A stretch of 64,000 nucleotides of DNA from Vibrio hibernica (lineage in GTDB: Bacteria > Pseudomonadota > Gammaproteobacteria > Enterobacterales > Vibrionaceae): contig NZ_VHKO01000004.1 of the NCBI RefSeq assembly GCF_015223435.1, forward strand, positions 1 to 64,000, given 5' to 3'. This document shows positions 9,015 to 16,296 of this stretch, piece after piece (the first letter of the stretch is position 1; every line of letters starts with the position of its first letter). The position numbers and the translations under genes are program-made. The notes under the pieces were generated by a model, which searched no databases, had not been told where the DNA came from, and was given only the letters and a program-made list of their open reading frames with translations.

Positions 9015-9374
9015 TAAATGCCCCCAAAAGTTTATAAAACAGAGTGTTACAGTAGGCACTAGTGTACCTCCTAGGCTTTCACTAGACTATGTCCATGTTT
9101 GCATTACAAAGAAATATTTGAGTATATAAGCAGGGATTGGGGGATGGACTATTGATGCTGAATTGAGGTAGACCATGTCAAATCATGCTCGTTTGTTTTG
9201 AGCTTCATTGCCATTGTTTGTACAAAATAACTTTGCCAGTCATAAGATCATCTAATAATAGCTAAAGAACAATGAAACACGTTTTGGGGCAACGTTAAGT
9301 CAATTATGAACAACTGACTTAACGGTGGACAGCGCCGAGCCTGTTATTCTTTACGGGCTCTAATTTAAATATGC
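9015..9374. other. Intergenic stretch with a 10-bp inverted repeat
   Basis: No gene is seen on either strand. It contains a perfect 10-bp inverted repeat, CGTTAAGTCA at 9293-9302 and TGACTTAACG at 9315-9324, with a 12-base loop. Directly before it stands ACGTTTTGGGGCAACGT (9279-9295), one of several TTTGGGGCA sites in the accessory region. A shorter GAGCC/GGCTC repeat (about 9338-9360) lies just downstream of the fic stop and could act as its terminator, although there is no good T-run. Confidence 0.45.
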
Positions 9375-10913
9375 TTAAATAGGCATTATTTTATGTATGA
9401 ACTTAGCAAATGGAACAACGTTACCATCAATCGATGCTTGTTCTAATCCATCAAGGTAGGCTGTGCGTTCAGTAACAGGAACTACCACCCAATTATAACC
9501 ACCTAGCAAAAACATAAAATTCATCAAAAATCGACTTGTCCTGCCATTTCCATCAGGGAAGGGATGAATGTAACCCAAAAAGAAATGCCCAAGCACGGCT
9601 TTAACTGCAAAATTAGGTTCATTAACAATGAGATCTTTTAAGGTTTCCATACAGTCCATAAGCTGCTCGCTCTGTGGCGGCATATGCCTCGATGTTCTGA
9701 TCATGATTGGGCCCTTACGATAGCCAGCTAAATCTTGATCTTTAATGATGCCAGCACTAACACAGGGCTTAAATAACGATGTATATATCTGCGTGATACT
9801 GACATCAAGCAAATAGGTAAGATCCAAATTAGTGGCACCTTCATCATGTGCTTCTTTAATCAACCCACGTAGCGCTTGAAACGCTTCATAGTAGCCTCTT
9901 GCAGCCAGTGCGTCCTTTTGTTGCTTGTCCGTTTCAATTTGTTTGACATCCCACTTTCCGCTAGCAACACGATTTATCAGGTCTTCGGTAACAACATACC
10001 CTTCAATTGAAAGCGAGTGATAAGCATCAGAAACGTATACCTTATCCACAGAATCAAGTAAATCATCAAGTGAGCGTTGGAAAAAATCAAAAACAACACG
10101 ATCTCTAAATATTGTTTCCACATCACCACGGAGCTTTTGCCAAAGTAATTTTACACGTACTGCTGCCGCTGATTCTTGGCGTTTATTACCAAGCTTAACT
10201 ATTGGTACTTCAAATGGATTCTCACCTTTAAGCGGACCTAGACCAACCGCATCAATCATACTTGTTAGATTTCGAGAATCAGCTTTACGCCCCATTTCTA
10301 GGTAGGCTCCTATCAAGCGATTAGCCGATTGAACATTCTTAGTAAGAAGTAAACTACTTGCCACAGCATTAACATCAGATTGACCGAGTGCAATTTGTAC
10401 GGCTAGCGGATTTGAACGATATATACTTGGTGCTAGACCTGCGAGTGCAAACTCTAACTTTAAAACCTGCACGCCATTGAGTTCCATTATTTCTGTAGGC
10501 TTTTCTGAGGTTTTAATTACCATCAAACTCATGCCATTCGGTAAAAGAATGTTTCTTGTCTTTCCTTGACTAGTAAATACAACCAATTGTCTTGGCAAAG
10601 AGTTATTTGCAGTGTGGATATCTATAGAAGCCTCGGGGTTTAGCCAGTAGTCATCATCGTATGACTCATGTAAATATTGTCCAATGAACTGCCAAATTGA
10701 TTGATACCATAGAGCGAATTCTCCTGTTTTCACCACAGAGACATCTGCATCGAAGAGGTACCATCCACGAATAATTGGTTTAAGATAACCCTCGCTGACC
10801 AAAAGCGTTCGCGATGTTGGTTTAAGGTTCCGGCTATTGACGATATTTCCAGATCTTATCGTCGCCGCTTCTCTAAGTGCATCCACTAATTTTTCATTAC
10901 CAGTCTTTGCCAT
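9375..10913 (-). CDS. Fic-domain protein (AMPylase-type)
   Basis: A 512-residue Fic protein. The core motif HPFPDGNGRTSR begins at residue 450 and has the catalytic His and the nucleotide-binding Asn/Gly/Arg residues. An upstream SLSIEG (about residue 298) fits the [S/T]xxxE[G/N] inhibitory helix motif, so this would be a self-inhibited class II Fic enzyme. The N-terminal ~100 residues resemble a winged-helix module of the AbiEi/antitoxin kind (TSRTLLVSEGYLKPIIRGWY), suggesting DNA binding or self-control. Fic enzymes transfer AMP, or other nucleotides, to target proteins; the target is unknown. The ATG at 10913 has AAGAAGTGG upstream. A tandem 15-bp repeat lies in its promoter region and an integrase gene is next upstream, in accessory DNA. 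Confidence 0.85.
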   Translation of the reverse strand: MAKTGNEKLVDALREAATIRSGNIVNSRNLKPTSRTLLVSEGYLKPIIRGWYLFDADVSVVKTGEFALWYQSIWQFIGQYLHESYDDDYWLNPEASIDIHTANNSLPRQLVVFTSQGKTRNILLPNGMSLMVIKTSEKPTEIMELNGVQVLKLEFALAGLAPSIYRSNPLAVQIALGQSDVNAVASSLLLTKNVQSANRLIGAYLEMGRKADSRNLTSMIDAVGLGPLKGENPFEVPIVKLGNKRQESAAAVRVKLLWQKLRGDVETIFRDRVVFDFFQRSLDDLLDSVDKVYVSDAYHSLSIEGYVVTEDLINRVASGKWDVKQIETDKQQKDALAARGYYEAFQALRGLIKEAHDEGATNLDLTYLLDVSITQIYTSLFKPCVSAGIIKDQDLAGYRKGPIMIRTSRHMPPQSEQLMDCMETLKDLIVNEPNFAVKAVLGHFFLGYIHPFPDGNGRTSRFLMNFMFLLGGYNWVVVPVTERTAYLDGLEQASIDGNVVPFAKFIHKIMPI

Positions 10914-10955
10914 GCCTGACCACTTCTTATAAATAGTTTCATTCGATATATAAAA

Positions 10956-10993
10956 ACTTGTTTTTACGTAATTAAATTACTTGTTTTTACATA
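10956..10993. repeat. Tandem 15-bp repeat upstream of fic
   Basis: ACTTGTTTTTACGTA (10956-10970) is followed by ACTTGTTTTTACATA (10979-10993): 14 of 15 bases match, at a pitch of 23 bp, about two helical turns. An inverted ACAAGT follows at 10999-11004. It lies 43-80 bp upstream of the fic start and just after the integrase stop. The geometry suggests an operator for a dimeric or tandemly binding protein, possibly the winged-helix N-terminus of the Fic protein itself. The function is inferred. Confidence 0.5.
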
Positions 10994-11009
10994 TTTATAC
11001 AAGTTATTT

Positions 11010-11603
11010 TTATGAATCAGTATCCTCTGAAATATTTAAAGCATCCTCTATTTCTACACCTAAATATCGAATGGTATTATCTAACTTAACGTGGCCAAGT
11101 AGTAACTGTACTGCTCGTATATTTTTGGTCTTAGCATAGATTAACGTAGCCTTGGTTCTTCTCATAGAATGAGTTCCATAACGGTATTCGTCATACCCTA
11201 ATTCTCTTGCCCATCGCCGAATAATATTAGCGTAATAGCTGTAGCTCATCGGATAACCACTTTTCCTAGGACTAGGAAACAGATAATCACTTAGAGTAAG
11301 TAGCCTTTGATTTATCCAGTGAGACAATGATTGAGCGGTTCGAGAGGTAATTTCAAATTGAACATCGCGGTCAGTTTTACTCTGCCTGTAAATGACGCGT
11401 GTATGGATAACGCCACCACTGCTAATATCTCTCACTTTCATTCTAAGTAAATCACAAGAGCGTAACTTACAATCTATCGCTAGATTTAACAAAGCGAGCT
11501 CTTTAATATTTTTTTCAATTTCTAATCTTGTCCTAATTCTCCAGATATCTTCCAGTTTGAATGGTTTTTTCTGTCCTGTTGAGTGGCCTGTTTGCGTCAA
11601 CAT
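11010..11603 (-). CDS. Short tyrosine recombinase/integrase
   Basis: A 197-residue protein that is essentially only the catalytic domain of a tyrosine recombinase. The catalytic set is complete: Arg48 in CKLRSC, Lys76 in RQSKTDRD, His145-x-x-Arg148 in THSMRR, His171 in LLGHVKL and the nucleophile Tyr180 in IRYLG. The usual N-terminal core-binding domain is missing, but this short form occurs as a family of its own in proteobacterial mobile DNA. The start is set by a strong AAGGAGG six bases before ATG 11603. The recombination partner is unknown; TTTGGGGCA motifs with inverted flanks nearby are possible targets. Confidence 0.85.
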   Translation of the reverse strand: MLTQTGHSTGQKKPFKLEDIWRIRTRLEIEKNIKELALLNLAIDCKLRSCDLLRMKVRDISSGGVIHTRVIYRQSKTDRDVQFEITSRTAQSLSHWINQRLLTLSDYLFPSPRKSGYPMSYSYYANIIRRWARELGYDEYRYGTHSMRRTKATLIYAKTKNIRAVQLLLGHVKLDNTIRYLGVEIEDALNISEDTDS

Positions 11604-11813
11604 AACGCACCTCCTTAGTAACAACAAGATTGCCCTTACTAAGTTTAGTCGGTGAAAAAAATTTAATTATTAGAATAAATGCATATCTGGATTTCCCAGT
11701 AAAAAGACAATTTAGATTTCGTTTCACTGATACAGAGATGGCAACCTTTCACATGAGAAAATATATGGAAAAAGTGATCCACCGATATGTTTATAGGTTT
11801 ATTCACTAAATGG

Positions 11814-11828
11814 CTTTGGGGGCAAAAC
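11814..11828. repeat. TTTGGGGGCA motif with inverted flanks (possible recombination core)
   Basis: CTTTGGGGGCAAAAC is flanked by TGGCT (11811-11815) and AGCCA (11831-11835). Similar cores occur at 9281-9292 (flanks ACGTT/AACGT) and 14881-14889 (flanks CTCGTT/AACGAG), and in reverse orientation at 9018-9030. A tyrosine recombinase core site has inverted arms around a short spacer, so these are candidate sites for the adjacent integrase. The match is short and may be chance. Confidence 0.3.
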
Positions 11829-11848
11829 CTAGCCAAGCTATTTACAGT

Positions 11849-12050
11849 GCCACCTCTCCCGACTCATTTTTCCTTTGTGGAATGCGGTTATTTCCGAATG
11901 CCAGCATGGATGCTGGCTTAGACTTCTTCCGCACATAGATGTGCCGTTGAAGCCGTTCGGAAAAATAACCACATGGAACAAAGAAACAGAAAAATGTTGG
12001 AGGCGGCCTTTTTGCCACCTTTTTTGGCTGTTGAAAAAAGGTTGGTCGCC
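11849..12050. repeat. Long near-palindromic element with nested hairpins
   Basis: The arms GGTTATTTCCGAA (11886-11898) and TTCGGAAAAATAACC (11956-11970) pair with a two-base bulge. Weaker pairing continues outward to GCCACCTC (11849) and GAGGCGGC (12000-12007). Inside are two perfect small palindromes: GCCAGCAT/ATGCTGGC (11900-11917) and GCACAT/ATGTGC (11931-11944), flanked by CTTC/GAAG. Together they give a cruciform-like, multi-branched fold of about 159 bp. A further hairpin follows (CCACCTTTTTT 12015-12025 with AAAAAAGGTTGG 12034-12045). Short open frames over this stretch on both strands look like by-products of the repeat. It may be a small mobile repeat or a structured RNA. Confidence 0.6.
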
Positions 12051-12369
12051 GAAGGATTTGTGATGAAATATCAATTAGCGGTGAATGCAAATAAACAGAA
12101 AAAGTTCAGTTGTCCCCCAACCAAGATCCCCCATCTTCTTCGCTTAGGCTCATGTGAGGGATGACGGTTTCTATAAGTTATGAGAAACGACTTTAAATAA
12201 TAAATGGGCATGCTCGTGACAGAAGTGATTGACCTGAGACGAGCGTGAACAGGAGGGTGTTAGCGACTTTGCTAAATTTACAAAAGATAACTTGGTTCAA
12301 ATATCGAACACTCCTCCATGAAAATAAGTACATCCGTCCACAGTCAAACTGACTATGGCCGCTTTCTAG

Positions 12370-12510
12370 TTATTCATCATCGTCCAAGTAATCATCATTA
12401 TTTGGATTATGAGCATCCGCCCAATCATCCATATCGGCATCGTTATTTGGATTATTGATATCTGACCAGATATCAAGCTCATCTTGAGACATTTCACTTG
12501 TATCTGTCAT
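12370..12510 (-). CDS. Small acidic hypothetical protein (46 aa)
   Basis: A very acidic 46-residue protein with two copies of a short repeat: DIWSDINNPNND and DDWADAHNPNND, both built on W-x-D-x-x-NPNND. The tail is LDDDE. I do not recognise it. Its ATG lies 1 nt after the stop of the 47-residue gene before it, so the two are likely translationally coupled. The internal duplication, coupling and operon context support a real gene despite the small size. The charge suggests a partner for the basic 94-residue protein of the same operon; that is speculation. Confidence 0.6.
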   Translation of the reverse strand: MTDTSEMSQDELDIWSDINNPNNDADMDDWADAHNPNNDDYLDDDE

Positions 12511-12511
12511 A

Positions 12512-12655
12512 TTATTTATTCCCTTGCTGATTAGGGTTTATCTGCTTACCACGATTACCCTGATTCTGATCGTACTGACGGTTGGTTCCCTTAGTGCCTT
12601 TATTTGCGTTTGAGGTATTTGACGCATTGTCAGCAGGTGTTATTTTTTTAACCAT
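12512..12655 (-). CDS. Small Asn/Lys-rich hypothetical protein (47 aa)
   Basis: A 47-residue, low-complexity, basic, Asn/Gln/Gly/Lys-rich protein that begins MVKKITPADNASN and ends INPNQQGNK. No structured domain is expected; it looks disordered. AAGGAAATCAGAAT precedes the ATG at a good spacing. It is the middle gene of a three-gene minus-strand operon, 12 nt after the 94-residue gene and 1 nt before the acidic 46-residue gene. I recall similar tiny proteins in other gammaproteobacteria but no function. Confidence 0.6.
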   Translation of the reverse strand: MVKKITPADNASNTSNANKGTKGTNRQYDQNQGNRGKQINPNQQGNK

Positions 12656-12667
12656 ATTCTGATTTCC

Positions 12668-12952
12668 TTAATTAAAACTAGACTTATGAATTTGCTTGAT
12701 AGTTCGCTCAAATCCTTGCCTGGTTGTTATCGCTTTAGGGTGCAGTCCATCAGAGTTATCCTGCCAAACAAATCGAAGCCTTCTTCCTAATCTGAACCTA
12801 ATAAAGATCGGGGACCTGCGAATCTTCGTCCCTCCTAGACTAAGATAAGAAACCCCCGATTTAAGTGACCTTTCAATTTCGAAAGCACGCTTAATCTGGC
12901 ACTGTGGAATATAAGATTGGAATGTATCAATAAGTTGTTTTGTCGATGTCAT
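12668..12952 (-). CDS. Basic hypothetical protein (94 aa)
   Basis: A 94-residue, strongly basic protein. The middle section GGTKIRRSPIFIRFRLGRRL followed by RFVWQ looks like beta strands carrying several Arg residues, vaguely reminiscent of ParE/RelE-type toxins, but no family can be assigned. It is the first gene of the small operon with the 47- and 46-residue genes. Overlapping partners of opposite charge are typical of toxin-antitoxin or inhibitor pairs, which is why I note it; the function is unknown. Confidence 0.6.
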   Translation of the reverse strand: MTSTKQLIDTFQSYIPQCQIKRAFEIERSLKSGVSYLSLGGTKIRRSPIFIRFRLGRRLRFVWQDNSDGLHPKAITTRQGFERTIKQIHKSSFN

Positions 12953-13010
12953 TCTTGCTCTCCTTGATGAACTAAGAACAGAATGATTGAGTGCACTGCA
13001 CTCGCAACAG

Positions 13011-13685
13011 CTAATTAAATAAATCGTCCAATAAATTATCGAACTCGCTCGCTTCGAGGTATTGCTGGGTTATTAGTGACTGATACTTGGATAGAACAGG
13101 ATGTTCAGTTTGCAGTGAAGATGCTGCTTCATAAGCCTTTTCAAGATCGCCATTTAAGTAAAATAGCATCATGGTTTCACCATCACTCAATACAGCACTT
13201 TGAGCTAGCAGAGCTTGCATAACACTGGTGATATTACCAATCGATAATTGTGGAAGTTCATAGAATGGATTTGGGAGACGATTTTCTGACAACGAAACAC
13301 TCGATTTCATTATGTTAATAAACTGCTCCAGCGCTTCAGATTGGATACTTACACCAATAATGGATTGTCGACCTGCTAAAATAACGTTTAAAAATTCGGC
13401 AGCTTCCATCCGCTTACCACTACCGGTAAAGATAGCCTTAACACGTTTGCTATCGGCAAAAAAACCTTGCAGCAACACTGCATTGTGAAACTTATTTAGG
13501 CTTTCGCGTGATATGAGCAAATGGTTTTTATCTGAACCAATCCCCATCGGCTCTTTGTTGACGATAAGAAAACTTTTACTTCGTACCAGCGGGTAAACAA
13601 GATCTTTAAATGATTTGTGCTCAGACAGTTCAACAGAAAACAACGTTCTTATCGCGTCAGGAGGTGACAATCCATCATATTTCAC
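13011..13685 (-). CDS. Hypothetical cytoplasmic protein (224 aa)
   Basis: A 224-residue protein with no signal peptide or membrane segment and no domain that I recognise. Its C-terminal third (DGETMMLFYLNGDLEKAYEA ... HPVLSKYQSLITQQYLEA) looks helical and repeat-like, possibly TPR-type. The start is GTG at 13685, overlapping the end of the upstream gene by 11 bases, so it is translationally coupled to the Rap1a-like gene. It is the last of a three-gene minus-strand unit with a multi-pass membrane protein and an exported protein. Confidence 0.65.
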   Translation of the reverse strand: MKYDGLSPPDAIRTLFSVELSEHKSFKDLVYPLVRSKSFLIVNKEPMGIGSDKNHLLISRESLNKFHNAVLLQGFFADSKRVKAIFTGSGKRMEAAEFLNVILAGRQSIIGVSIQSEALEQFINIMKSSVSLSENRLPNPFYELPQLSIGNITSVMQALLAQSAVLSDGETMMLFYLNGDLEKAYEAASSLQTEHPVLSKYQSLITQQYLEASEFDNLLDDLFN

Positions 13686-14007
13686 AAGACAACCTTAACA
13701 AGGTTGTTTCAGATGGTGGAATTTCCTCAAGAGCGTATTTCGCAATAAATTCCGCTCGCTTAAACCAATCAGATCGACAGGAATATTCACTTTCTGCGTA
13801 CTGCTCTATGACACCTAAACAGTAACCAGCCCTTAAGCTTTCGGATAACGAAGTAGTTTGGGCAGCTAACAGATGCTTTTCATTTTTGGATACGTATATG
13901 TTAATTAACTCAGCACAACTATCTGTCAATGAAAGAGATTTAGCTGAAGTGATTACTGGCACTAGCAAAAGACCAAGAGCAATAATAAAGATATTTTTAC
14001 GTAGCAT
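13675..14007 (-). CDS. Exported Rap1a/Tai-like protein
   Basis: A 110-residue protein with a signal peptide (MLRKNIFIIALGLLLVPVITSA, cleaved after about residue 22). The mature part has four or more cysteines, with the pattern C...AGYCLGVIEQY...C...LSC that resembles the Rap1a/Tai immunity-protein fold (a secreted, disulfide-bonded helical protein). The start is ATG 14007, which is 1 nt after the stop of the upstream membrane-protein gene; longer in-frame extensions would overlap that gene and lack the leader. In known cases Rap1a-type proteins neutralise cell-wall amidase effectors of type VI secretion. No such effector is visible here, so the role is open. Confidence 0.6.
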   Translation of the reverse strand: MLRKNIFIIALGLLLVPVITSAKSLSLTDSCAELINIYVSKNEKHLLAAQTTSLSESLRAGYCLGVIEQYAESEYSCRSDWFKRAEFIAKYALEEIPPSETTLLRLSCEI

Positions 14008-14008
14008 T

Positions 14009-14632
14009 CTAGATATCCAATGTTGTTTTTGGGGATTGCTCCTGCGAAGTAGCATTGCTCTTGTCACTACTGTCATCTCCATTTAGAGCTTGAGAATCAA
14101 TAACCTTTGTCCTTTTCTTCTTGCTGGGTACTGCTATGTATAGGCTTAAAAGAATACAAGCAAACGCAAACATCTGGCCATAGTTCTCACCATGAAGCAT
14201 TGCCCAGTTTAGATATTCAGTCCCCTCTAGCAAATCAGAGAAAGCTACGATACTGGCGCCCAACCAGACGAATAGAACAAATCTGCCATACCAGATTAAA
14301 GGTATGGATAGAATATTCCACCAACGCTCACTAGTTTGACGTGTGTAGAAGATATATCGCCTTAAAAGAACTAGAGCTAAGACGGCGAACACAGCCTCGA
14401 TATTTGATATGTCGGACAGGCCCTCTTGGTGTTCGAAAATATTGATAAGCTCCAACCATAAGGATGTCAGAGCCATTCCCACTAGAGTTATGAACAAACA
14501 TATGTTGAGTAGTGTTGCCACTACTCTCCCTATTGCCCAATCCAATTCAAATAGCAGATGGAGAGAGCCCACCGATTTTTCAGGCTCATTGATTCCTACT
14601 TGCTGTTGCTGTTCTACGTTTGATCTATCCAT
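14009..14632 (-). CDS. Multi-pass membrane protein (207 aa)
   Basis: A 207-residue protein with about four transmembrane helices (near residues 35-60, 78-98, 108-133 and 150-170), a Gln-rich polar N-terminus and a Ser/Asp/Lys-rich polar C-tail that would both face the cytoplasm. I do not recognise a family. It is first in a three-gene unit: the exported Rap1a-like gene begins 1 nt after its stop, and that gene overlaps the 224-residue gene. The tight packing argues that the three products act together, probably at the envelope. Confidence 0.65.
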   Translation of the reverse strand: MDRSNVEQQQQVGINEPEKSVGSLHLLFELDWAIGRVVATLLNICLFITLVGMALTSLWLELINIFEHQEGLSDISNIEAVFAVLALVLLRRYIFYTRQTSERWWNILSIPLIWYGRFVLFVWLGASIVAFSDLLEGTEYLNWAMLHGENYGQMFAFACILLSLYIAVPSKKKRTKVIDSQALNGDDSSDKSNATSQEQSPKTTLDI

Positions 14633-15190
14633 GATTCAGAGAAAAAGAAGTAAATTTAATATTCCACCAGTTTAACAAGCTCATCCGATAAATGTAACGG
14701 CTTTTCTTTTACTTTCAGAAGGTTTTGACCGTTTTCAGGCAAGAACACACTGTAGAGGCTAACTGAAATTGGCTATTTTGTTGGCGGAATTATTTGACTA
14801 TGTTTCGACTATAGTGACATTACTTTAATTAAGCCAAATAATGTTTTGTTGAATTTCCTAAAAATCGATTGCAACTCGTTTTTGGGGCAATAACGAGCTA
14901 GCCATAATAAATGTTCAGCATTTATCTCAATATTCTAGGATCAAAGCTCCTGTTAAAAACCCCCAACAGACAGTAGTCTAGGATTTGACTCACAGCCCAT
15001 GTTATACGCCAATATATTAATTCACATATCCAGAAAAACTTACCAAGTTTTAATGAATTATTTTCAGTAAAGCCCATACATTAAAAGATATATTTGAATG
15101 ATTTTGGGCATCAATGGGGCATAAGAGGGAGCGAAATAACCTAATTCCCTCCATATTCGTAGTCTTTATTCATTAATGTATGACACAAAA
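14633..15190. other. Intergenic stretch at the accessory-region border
   Basis: No convincing gene is seen on either strand over about 560 bases. It holds a TTTGGGGCA motif at 14881-14889 framed by CTCGTT/AACGAG, and a loosely related TTTTGGGCATCAATGGGGCA near 15104-15123. Downstream of it the conserved tdh-kbl genes resume, so this is the most likely right-hand limit of the accessory segment. No long direct repeat pairing it with the left side was found by eye. Confidence 0.4.
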
Positions 15191-15212
15191 AAGCGCACCC
15201 GAAAGTGCGCTT
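15191..15212 (-). terminator. Terminator after tdh
   Basis: AAGCGCAC (15191-15198) and GTGCGCTT (15205-15212) form a GC-rich stem, followed on the minus strand by CTTTTTTG. It is a standard intrinsic terminator, starting 14 bases beyond the tdh stop. Confidence 0.85.
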
Positions 15213-15225
15213 CTTCAATGACTAA

Positions 15226-16296
15226 TTACTTAGTCCAATCTAAGATAACTTTCCCTGAAAGCCCGCCACGCATAGTGTCGAAGCCCTCTTGGAAATCATC
15301 AACGCTGAAATGATGCGTGATAATTGGGGTAAGATCTAAGCCTGATTGAATGAGGCTTGCCATTTTATACCAAGTTTCGAACATTTCACGACCGTAAATG
15401 CCTTTAATCACTAAGCCTTTGAAAATCACTTTGGTCCAATCAATTGCCATGTCGGATGGCGGAATACCGAGTAGTGCAACTCGACCGCCGTGGTTCATAC
15501 CTTCTAACATTGCGTTAAATGCAGAAGGTACGCCAGACATCTCAAGACCGACATCAAAACCTTCTGTCATGCCGAGTTCGCTCATTACATCTTCAAGCTT
15601 TTCATTTGCTACGTTAACCGCGCGAGTTACGCCCATTTTACGTGCAAGATCTAAGCGGTATTCATTCACATCGGTAATGACAACGTGGCGTGCACCAACG
15701 TGTTTAGCCACGGCTGCGGCCATAATACCAATTGGGCCAGCGCCTGTGATTAAAACATCTTCACCAACAAGGTCAAACGATAATGCCGTGTGAACCGCAT
15801 TACCAAATGGGTCAAATATTGATGCTAAGTCGTCAGAGATCCCATCAGGAATTTTGAATGCATTAAACGCAGGGATCACCAAGTATTCAGAGAATGCACC
15901 TGTGCGGTTTACACCAACGCCAGTAGTATTACGACATAAATGCGTGCGACCACCACGACAGTTTCGGCAATGCCCACAAGTGATATGACCCTCACCAGAA
16001 ACGCGATCGCCAATGGTAAAGCCTTTCACTTCTTGGCCAATACCGACCACTTCGCCGACGTATTCATGACCCACAACCATTGGGTACGGAATGGTATTTT
16101 GTGACCATTCATCCCAATTGTAGATATGCACATCAGTACCACAGATTGCGGTTTTACGAATCTTAATTAGGATGTCGTTATGCCCCATTTCAGGCATATC
16201 GACTTCATTCATCCAAATGCCTTCTTCTGGCTTTAGTTTTGATAACGCTTTAATTTTACCCATATTCTTAATGTCACCAACAGATTGAATAGTCAT
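15226..16296 (-). CDS. tdh: L-threonine 3-dehydrogenase
   Basis: A zinc-dependent medium-chain dehydrogenase that oxidises L-threonine to 2-amino-3-ketobutyrate with NAD+. Visible features are the catalytic-zinc segments [11 protein letters not shown] and [10 protein letters not shown], the four-cysteine structural-zinc loop around [15 protein letters not shown], and the Rossmann motif GAGPIG. E. coli Tdh has 341 residues; this frame gives 356 because an extra ~11-residue segment ([11 protein letters not shown]) precedes the conserved start at Met 16263. The ATG at 16296 follows the kbl stop directly (TAAATG). Either start is possible. It works with Kbl, encoded upstream, to split threonine to glycine and acetyl-CoA. 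Confidence 0.95.
   Translation of the reverse strand: MTIQSVGDIKNMGKIKALSKLKPEEGIWMNEVDMPEMGHNDILIKIRKTAICGTDVHIYNWDEWSQNTIPYPMVVGHEYVGEVVGIGQEVKGFTIGDRVSGEGHITCGHCRNCRGGRTHLCRNTTGVGVNRTGAFSEYLVIPAFNAFKIPDGISDDLASIFDPFGNAVHTALSFDLVGEDVLITGAGPIGIMAAAVAKHVGARHVVITDVNEYRLDLARKMGVTRAVNVANEKLEDVMSELGMTEGFDVGLEMSGVPSAFNAMLEGMNHGGRVALLGIPPSDMAIDWTKVIFKGLVIKGIYGREMFETWYKMASLIQSGLDLTPIITHHFSVDDFQEGFDTMRGGLSGKVILDWTK

Noticed and set aside
9293..12007. Integron attC sites or a cassette array
   Set aside because: The hairpins lack the paired core sequences (GTTRRRY / RYYYAAC) at both ends and there is no array of cassettes or IntI-type integrase.
11838..12164. Several 60-80-codon open frames on both strands
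   Set aside because: They lie over the near-palindromic element, are reflections of its inverted repeats and have no ribosome-binding site or domain.
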